Assembly: GCA_031423635.1 (NCBI GenBank)
Contig: JANPFX010000138.1
Coordinates: 1-11,626, forward strand
Source of the DNA: JANLQX01 sp031423635
Lineage (GTDB): Bacteria; Actinomycetota; Acidimicrobiia; Acidimicrobiales; JANYDT01
Direction of reading: 5' to 3'
Length of the DNA: 11,626 nucleotides
Below the pieces are notes generated by a model. The model worked only from the letters and a program-made list of their open reading frames with translations. It was not told where the DNA came from and did no database searches. Below, piece by piece: positions 7,556 to 11,626 of the stretch (its first letter is position 1; each line of letters starts with the position of its first letter). The position numbers were made by a program, and so were the translations under genes.

Positions 7556-8374
7556 TTACGCCGTCGCCGGGCGGCTCTTCATGGCCGCCATGACTTGGCG
7601 GTCACGCTTGTGCAGCGCCCTCGTCGAGATGATCAGCATGATCAGCGAGGCGAGGAAGACCTTGAACGCTGGCTGGCGAAGGTTGCCCTGGTTCCGCACC
7701 ATCACGGTGTTGAGCACCGGCTTCGACGTGTCGATGATCGGCTTGCGATTCGCATCGATGGCGACAGCCCCGAAGGCATCGAGCTTGTACGGAGCGACGC
7801 GATCGACGTAGTAGCGCTTCTGATGGAGCAGACCCATGAACCGGTAGTCCCCCGGGTTCCACCAGTCGCCGTCGTGTTCCTTGCGCGGCCGCAGCTTGAT
7901 CCGCTGGGCGCCGCCGATCTCATAGCCGGCGATGTGCGCGAACTTGGTCGAGCTGTCGAAGACCTTCTCCTCGAGCAGGTGGGCATCGGATGCAGACTGC
8001 GCCTCGCCGCGCGTCGGGGTGCCTTCGGCGACTTCCGTCCACACCTTCGGCAGCTTGGACCCCTCGTCGAGGTGCGGAGCCAACGTCGCGACCTTGTCGG
8101 ACTGGGCGTTCGCGACCTCCGTGATCACCTCACGGACCTTCCATGACGGAGGGGTGCCCTTCAGGCCGATGCCGTAGACCATCCACGTGATTGTCATGAG
8201 CACCATCCACGCCCAGAACCCGGCGTTGGCGAGCAGGAAGCCGAGACGGTTTCCGACGTTGGTGGCGAGGATCACGTAGGTCGCCCCGCAGAGGATGATG
8301 AACATCGTTGCCGGGAAAATGATCCCCCGGGTCGTGATGTTCCACTCGAGGGCTCCGAGGATCAGCGCGTTCAT
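7556..8374 (-). CDS. Unrecognised membrane protein between the cytochrome c and nuoA genes
   Basis: I do not recognise this family. The product has 272 residues. Two hydrophobic segments lie near the N-terminus (about 17-37 and 45-69), then a soluble region (about 70-235) with an acidic/Ala-rich first half and an aromatic basic second half (for example GDWWNPGDYRF, HQKRYYVDR), then a third hydrophobic segment (237-251) and a basic tail (RALHKRDRQ). The positive-inside rule puts the N-terminus and the soluble region outside the cytoplasm, the same side as the Rieske cluster and the haems. There is a single Cys (C29, in a membrane segment) and no haem, iron-sulfur or flavin motif. Its ATG overlaps the cytochrome c stop as ATGA, and nuoA follows 10 bp later. 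From position I infer an accessory subunit or assembly factor of the quinol-oxidising complex or of a larger assembly; the sequence alone does not show this. Confidence 0.9.
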   Translation of the reverse strand: MNALILGALEWNITTRGIIFPATMFIILCGATYVILATNVGNRLGFLLANAGFWAWMVLMTITWMVYGIGLKGTPPSWKVREVITEVANAQSDKVATLAPHLDEGSKLPKVWTEVAEGTPTRGEAQSASDAHLLEEKVFDSSTKFAHIAGYEIGGAQRIKLRPRKEHDGDWWNPGDYRFMGLLHQKRYYVDRVAPYKLDAFGAVAIDANRKPIIDTSKPVLNTVMVRNQGNLRQPAFKVFLASLIMLIISTRALHKRDRQVMAAMKSRPATA

Positions 8375-9645
8375 TCGAGACCCCGTTCGTAGGCGACGAT
8401 CTGGTTGATCATGTCGTCGGTCAGCTTGTTGGCGAAGTACGGCATGCCGCCGCCGCTCCAGTGGTTGACGCCACCGGAACCGTACGCCACCTGATCACCG
8501 ACGCCGACCTTGATGAACTCGGCCTGCTTGGCCGGATCGGGGAACTGGTTGGTGAGGCTGCTCTTGCGCAGCGACGGACCATAGAAGCCACCACCCGACT
8601 GCTTCGGCTCGTCGTAGCTCCACCCGTTGGTGTGGCAGCGGGCGCAGTGCTGGTTGAAGAGCAGTTCACCGTCGGATGCAGCGAGCGTCTTCTTGGCGTT
8701 CGCCAGGTTCTTCTCGAGATCGGCGAGAGCCGTCTCGGCGGAGCGAAGGCTCACCACGTTGCCGGAGGCTTTCGCGTCTTCGAGCGCCTTCTTTGCCGTC
8801 TCGAGCGACGTCGCTTCGCTCTCGACGAGCGTTGCGGCGTTCGCCTTCTCGTCGGTCAGCGCTTTGGCGGACTCCGCCTGGGCGGCCTTGGCGGCGAAGT
8901 CGAAGGCGACGGCGAACGCCTTCTTGTTGTTGTGCCCGTTGGAGTTCCAGGCATCGGTGTATGCCTTCATCGCCTCGGGATTTCCCTGGATCGCCCAGTA
9001 CGAAAGGAGCGATACGAGATCGGCGATCTGCTGGGGTGTGCCAGGTCCGCCGCCGGCGGTGCCCCAGGCCGGCATCGGGTTGTTCTTCGCCCCGCCACGA
9101 CCGTAGACGAGCACGTTGGTGATCTGGCCAGGCTTGTAGCGAAGAGCGACGTTGTTGATCCGCGGGGCCTTCCACTGAACCGAGCGGATGACCGGCTTGC
9201 CCGTGTCCGGGTTGATCTTCGGCTGACCGTTCTCGTCGTAGTCGGTGACCGTCCAGCTGGCGACACCGCCGCCACCCTCGGGACCGTGGCACGAGTTGCA
9301 CGCGAAGGTCGCTTCGTAGTTGCGCAACCCGCGCTTGATCTCGCGCTTGTCGAAGCCGATCAGGGCGCCCTTCTGTCGGCCCGGCTCGCCGAGCCAGTAG
9401 AGGGGCAGCGACACGGCGAGTACCGAGACGCCGACAAGAGCGGCAACGAGGAAGCGGTCGAGGCGACGTCCTTCGAACACGTCATCGTCGGGCGGTGCCT
9501 TTCGGTTCGGAGCGTCGAGAAAGCTGCCGACGATGTCCTTGGTGGACCGCCGGTTCTCGAGAACGAGATAGACGGCCCACGCCGCCAACGCCGCGAAGAC
9601 GATGACGACGGCGACGGCGCGCTGAGTGGTGCTGGCCAAGATCAC
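8371..9645 (-). CDS. Membrane-anchored two-haem cytochrome c of the quinol:cytochrome c reductase module
   Basis: The protein (424 residues) should accept electrons from the Rieske cluster on the outer face of the membrane. Hydrophobic segments lie at about 10-29 and 65-85; Arg-rich flanks suggest N-terminus out, loop in, and haem domains out. Haem site one is CNSCH (116-120) with M191 in NNPMPAW as likely axial ligand. Haem site two is CARCH (334-338) with M401 in GGGMPYF. Between the two domains, about residues 243-322 form an Ala/Lys/Glu-rich helical stretch with a probable turn near 293-298. The start is GTG at 9645, preceded by AAGGAG with 5 nt spacing; the frame stays open further upstream, but only inside the Rieske gene. 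It plays the role of actinobacterial QcrC, but those have a C-terminal anchor and no such insert, so I give no symbol. It overlaps the next gene by 4 bp. Confidence 0.93.
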   Translation of the reverse strand: MILASTTQRAVAVVIVFAALAAWAVYLVLENRRSTKDIVGSFLDAPNRKAPPDDDVFEGRRLDRFLVAALVGVSVLAVSLPLYWLGEPGRQKGALIGFDKREIKRGLRNYEATFACNSCHGPEGGGGVASWTVTDYDENGQPKINPDTGKPVIRSVQWKAPRINNVALRYKPGQITNVLVYGRGGAKNNPMPAWGTAGGGPGTPQQIADLVSLLSYWAIQGNPEAMKAYTDAWNSNGHNNKKAFAVAFDFAAKAAQAESAKALTDEKANAATLVESEATSLETAKKALEDAKASGNVVSLRSAETALADLEKNLANAKKTLAASDGELLFNQHCARCHTNGWSYDEPKQSGGGFYGPSLRKSSLTNQFPDPAKQAEFIKVGVGDQVAYGSGGVNHWSGGGMPYFANKLTDDMINQIVAYERGLE

Positions 9646-9672
9646 TGGTGCTCCTTGAAGACGGATGGTCGA

Positions 9673-9687
9673 CGGGCTTAGTGCCCG
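9673..9687. other. Inverted repeat over the Rieske gene stop codon
   Basis: CGGGC and GCCCG form a perfect 5-bp stem around a 5-nt loop that contains the Rieske TAA stop. It lies about 28 bp before the cytochrome c start. There is no U run, so it is not a typical terminator. Stem length is short enough for chance. Confidence 0.3.
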
Positions 9688-10568
9688 CCGCCCTTGCCGC
9701 CGACGCAATGGGGACCCTCGGCCTCCTGGCCGGTGGTGTTGGTTCCCTGGGCGGGACCAATTCTGACCTGTGAAGTATCCACGGTCACGTTCCCGGCACC
9801 ATCGATGACGACGTCGAAACGATCGAGCCCCCGGGGCGCCGGTCCAGCCTTGTATTCGCCGACCCGGTTGTACTGCGATCCGTGACAGGGGCACTCGAAC
9901 CACTGCGAGTTCGTGCACCACGGCACCTTGCAGCCGAGGTGGACGCACTTCTGGTAAAGCGCGGCGACGCCGGACTCCATGCCCCGCACGACACCGGGCG
10001 CGTAGACCTTCTTGGCCTTGTCGACGTCTTCTTTGGGATAGGCCGTGATGTAGGTACGCGCTTCGGCGAAGTACTTCGGCTCCTTCTTCGTGGCGATCTC
10101 CGAGAGGATGTCGCTCACCTTGCCGAGGGTGACCTTGGAGCCGAAGCCGCCGGAGAGGCTTGGCCACAGGAACGCGAGAACGGCGGCGCCGAAACCGCCG
10201 AGACCGGCAGTGAACATCGCGATGGTCGAGCGGTTGAGAAACTGGCGGCGGGTGACGCCGAGTTGCTCAGCGTCCATCGGCGCTCGAAGCACCGCGGGGG
10301 CACCGGGAGCCGGACGGAGCTCCACATCGCCACCAGAGCGAGCGAGCACCAGCGCCTTCTCGACGGCACGACCGGAGGGTGGGGGCGGCGCGGCAACGGC
10401 GACGTCGGCCTTCGCCTGGCGACGTCGGGACCGGTCGCGTTTGACGGTCTCGCGGGCTAACAGACCGGTCGCTGCGCCTCGGTCGGTGCGCCGCGACATG
10501 GTGCCAACCGCCGCAGCGGCAAGGACTACGACGGCGACGATGGCAATGATCAGAACGGTGGCGTTCAT
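9678..10568 (-). CDS. qcrA: Rieske [2Fe-2S] iron-sulfur protein of a bc-type complex
   Basis: This subunit takes the first electron from quinol at the Qo site and hands it to cytochrome c. It has 296 residues. The cluster motif is CVHLGC (C208, H210, disulfide C213) and CPCHGS (C226, disulfide C228, H229), followed by GPAPRGLDRF. A first membrane segment lies at 4-22, followed by a basic cytoplasmic stretch and a Pro-rich linker. A twin-arginine motif TRRQFL (106-111) then precedes a second membrane segment (about 114-135). This fits Tat export of the folded Fe-S domain after insertion of the first segment, as known for actinobacterial Rieske proteins, which usually have three segments rather than two. 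An extra Cys (C218) and a Gly/His tail with C287 are not part of the cluster motif. The ATG at 10568 has GGAGG with 7 nt spacing. Confidence 0.93.
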   Translation of the reverse strand: MNATVLIIAIVAVVVLAAAAVGTMSRRTDRGAATGLLARETVKRDRSRRRQAKADVAVAAPPPPSGRAVEKALVLARSGGDVELRPAPGAPAVLRAPMDAEQLGVTRRQFLNRSTIAMFTAGLGGFGAAVLAFLWPSLSGGFGSKVTLGKVSDILSEIATKKEPKYFAEARTYITAYPKEDVDKAKKVYAPGVVRGMESGVAALYQKCVHLGCKVPWCTNSQWFECPCHGSQYNRVGEYKAGPAPRGLDRFDVVIDGAGNVTVDTSQVRIGPAQGTNTTGQEAEGPHCVGGKGGGH

Positions 10569-10587
10569 AATGGGGCCTCCAGCGGGG

Positions 10588-10609
10588 GCTGTGAGCGGAC
10601 GCTCACAGC
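10588..10609. promoter_or_regulatory. Strong intercistronic hairpin over the cytochrome b stop codon
   Basis: GCTGTGAGCG and CGCTCACAGC are perfect 10-bp inverted arms separated by only GA. As RNA on the minus strand this gives a 9-bp stem with a GUCC loop. The TGA stop of the cytochrome b gene lies within the 5' arm, and the Rieske ribosome binding site (10576-10580) starts 7 nt after the 3' arm. No U run follows, so a terminator is unlikely. It may stabilise the upstream message end or tune Rieske translation; function is inferred. Confidence 0.6.
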
Positions 10610-11433
10610 TCGAAGAAGATTCCTTCCTTCCACGGCATGATGAAGTTGAATCCCCGTCCTCGGAAGAACGAGCCGATGATCACGAGCACTGCCCAGAACA
10701 TCAAGAAGATCGTGAAGATCGAGATGGCGAACTTGCGGTCCTCGGGCTTGTTCGACGGGTTCTTGTCGAGGTAGGGCGAGAGGATGAGCAGGAACAGGCC
10801 CATGCCCGGGATGGTCACGCCGGCGACCATCGGGTGGAACATGGTGAGCAGTTCCTGGAGGCCGAGGAAGTACCACGGCGCCTTCGACGGGTTCGGGGTG
10901 GCGTTGTAGTTCGCCAGTTCGAGAAGCGGGGCGTTGACGAAGGCCGACAGCACCATCAACAGGGTCAGACACGCCAACGAGGCGACGAACTCGCCCACGA
11001 GGAGGTGGGGCCAGGTGCTGACCTTGTCGGTCGGTGTGGCCTTCACGTCCTGGATCGATCCGGCCTTGACGACGGTGAGCAGGCGCTGCGTGTGACCGGC
11101 GGGGCCGGCGAGACCACCAGCCGCGGGTTGGGCCAGTGCGGCGGCCGCAGCGACGGCACCGGCGGTCGGCTTGTCGAGGACGGCGACCCCGCCACCCTGG
11201 GCAGTGTCACCGGATGCACCGGACTCCTTCGCCGCTTTGGCGGCGGCGCTCCGGGCCAGGAGATGTGCCGGAATCTTCCCGGTCTTGTCGGCCTCCGCGT
11301 AACTCGCCGCCGCGTCATCGGCCTGGGTCGATGCCGCCGGAGCAGCGGGAGCTGCTGGCGCACCACCCTTCTCGGCCAGCTTGCGCGCCTTGGCCTCCGC
11401 GGACTTCCGCTTCAGCTCTTCCATGTCAGCCAT
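10603..11433 (-). CDS. Cytochrome b C-terminal domain protein (subunit IV-like) of a bc-type complex
   Basis: This is the half of a split cytochrome b that completes the quinol-oxidising Qo site; the haem-binding N-terminal half must be encoded elsewhere, probably beyond the right edge. It has 276 residues. Residues 1 to about 115 are Ala/Pro/Gly-rich and hydrophilic, with a charged helical start (MADMEELKRKSAEAKARKLA), unlike usual subunit IV proteins. Three membrane segments follow at about 145-167, 203-222 and 236-257, the normal number. The Qo motif region reads NPSKAPWYFLGLQELL, so A185-P-W-Y188 stands where PEWY is found in most families. The C-terminus ends in FNFIMPWKEGIFFEL. The ATG at 11433 has GGAGG with 7 nt spacing; a second ATG at 11424 is less well placed. 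The gap to the Rieske gene is 34 bp and holds a strong hairpin. Confidence 0.9.
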   Translation of the reverse strand: MADMEELKRKSAEAKARKLAEKGGAPAAPAAPAASTQADDAAASYAEADKTGKIPAHLLARSAAAKAAKESGASGDTAQGGGVAVLDKPTAGAVAAAAALAQPAAGGLAGPAGHTQRLLTVVKAGSIQDVKATPTDKVSTWPHLLVGEFVASLACLTLLMVLSAFVNAPLLELANYNATPNPSKAPWYFLGLQELLTMFHPMVAGVTIPGMGLFLLILSPYLDKNPSNKPEDRKFAISIFTIFLMFWAVLVIIGSFFRGRGFNFIMPWKEGIFFEL

Positions 11434-11468
11434 GAGTATTCCTCCGCTCGCAGGACGATGTTGCGCCG

Positions 11469-11626
11469 ATCACAGCAGCCCCGAGATCCCGCTCTGCCGT
11501 TTCGTGGTGAAAGCAATGCGACATCACAGCGACCCCGAGATCCCGCTCTGCCGTATCGTGGTGAAAGCAATGCGACATCACAGCGGCCCCGAGATCCCGC
11601 TCTCGCGGAGCAGGGGGAAAGCCATG
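11469..11626. repeat. 54-bp tandem repeat, two full units and one partial
   Basis: Units are 11469-11522, 11523-11576 and 11577-11626 (cut by the window edge). Units one and two differ at three positions. Unit three is nearly identical for its first 27 bases, then diverges and matches again at GAAAGC-ATG. The unit equals 18 codons. On the minus strand one frame ends each unit with TGA after ATCTCGGGG plus six bases, as if the 3' end of an upstream gene had been duplicated; the other two minus frames are open across the array. The 36 bp between the array and the cytochrome b start (11434-11468) hold its ribosome binding site and nothing else I can identify. Confidence 0.85.

Noticed and set aside
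8461..9681. A 406-codon open frame on the plus strand opposite the cytochrome c gene
   Set aside because: It mirrors the codon pattern of the cytochrome gene. The product has no recognisable motif and no plausible ribosome binding site.
8371..10167. A longer 598-codon version of the cytochrome c gene
   Set aside because: The extra 174 codons overlap the Rieske gene and are Arg-rich shadow sequence; GTG at 9645 has a good AAGGAG site and leads directly into a membrane segment.
10588..10609. Rho-independent terminator between the cytochrome b and Rieske genes
   Set aside because: The stem is strong but no U run follows on the coding strand, and the next gene begins within 20 bases.
11432..11626. 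A plus-strand frame opening with ATG at 11432 and running to the right edge through the 54-bp repeats
   Set aside because: It has no ribosome binding site, its ATG is only the opposite strand of the cytochrome b CATG, and its openness follows from the repeat unit being a multiple of three. It would need sequence beyond the edge to judge.
11469..11626. CRISPR array
   Set aside because: The units are contiguous without unique spacers, so this is a simple tandem repeat.

Overview
The window is a densely packed, high-GC (roughly two-thirds G+C) stretch in which every gene I can support lies on the minus strand, so it reads from the right edge to the left. It is part of a bacterial aerobic respiratory-chain locus. 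In transcription order it holds a C-terminal-type cytochrome b (subunit IV-like), a Rieske iron-sulfur protein, a membrane-anchored two-heme cytochrome c, a membrane protein I do not recognise, and then nuoA, nuoB, nuoC, nuoD, nuoE, nuoF and nuoG of NADH:quinone oxidoreductase (complex I). nuoG runs off the left edge. The high GC, the split cytochrome b, the Tat-type second membrane segment of the Rieske protein and the protein style suggest an actinobacterium, perhaps of the Acidimicrobiia kind. That assignment is inference from general impression, not a database match.

Layout: 11434-11626 is a 54-bp tandem repeat (two full units and one partial unit) ahead of the cytochrome b gene. It contains either intergenic DNA or the tail of an unseen upstream gene. 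8371-11433 holds the quinol:cytochrome c reductase module. 7556-8374 is the unknown three-segment membrane protein, joined to the cytochrome c gene by an ATGA overlap. 1-7545 is nuoA-nuoG with gaps of 3 to 42 bp or overlaps, except at nuoF/nuoG, where 100 bp contain a duplicated gene junction.

How the genes work together: complex I oxidises NADH and reduces quinone while pumping protons. The Rieske/cytochrome b/cytochrome c module reoxidises the quinol and passes electrons to a tethered cytochrome c on the outer face of the membrane. Genes for two consecutive respiratory complexes, placed head to tail with translational coupling and an unknown membrane protein between them, suggest co-expression and perhaps physical association.

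The points most worth a second look are the unknown membrane protein, the Ala-rich helical insert between the two haems of cytochrome c, the altered Qo motif (APWY instead of PEWY) and long Ala-rich N-terminal extension of cytochrome b, the exact 40-bp duplication of the nuoF/nuoG junction that creates a 21-codon mini-ORF, a 10-bp perfect inverted repeat over the cytochrome b stop codon, and the 54-bp tandem repeat at the right edge. No tRNA, rRNA, insertion sequence, CRISPR array or convincing promoter is visible. No gene-free stretch exceeds 200 bases.
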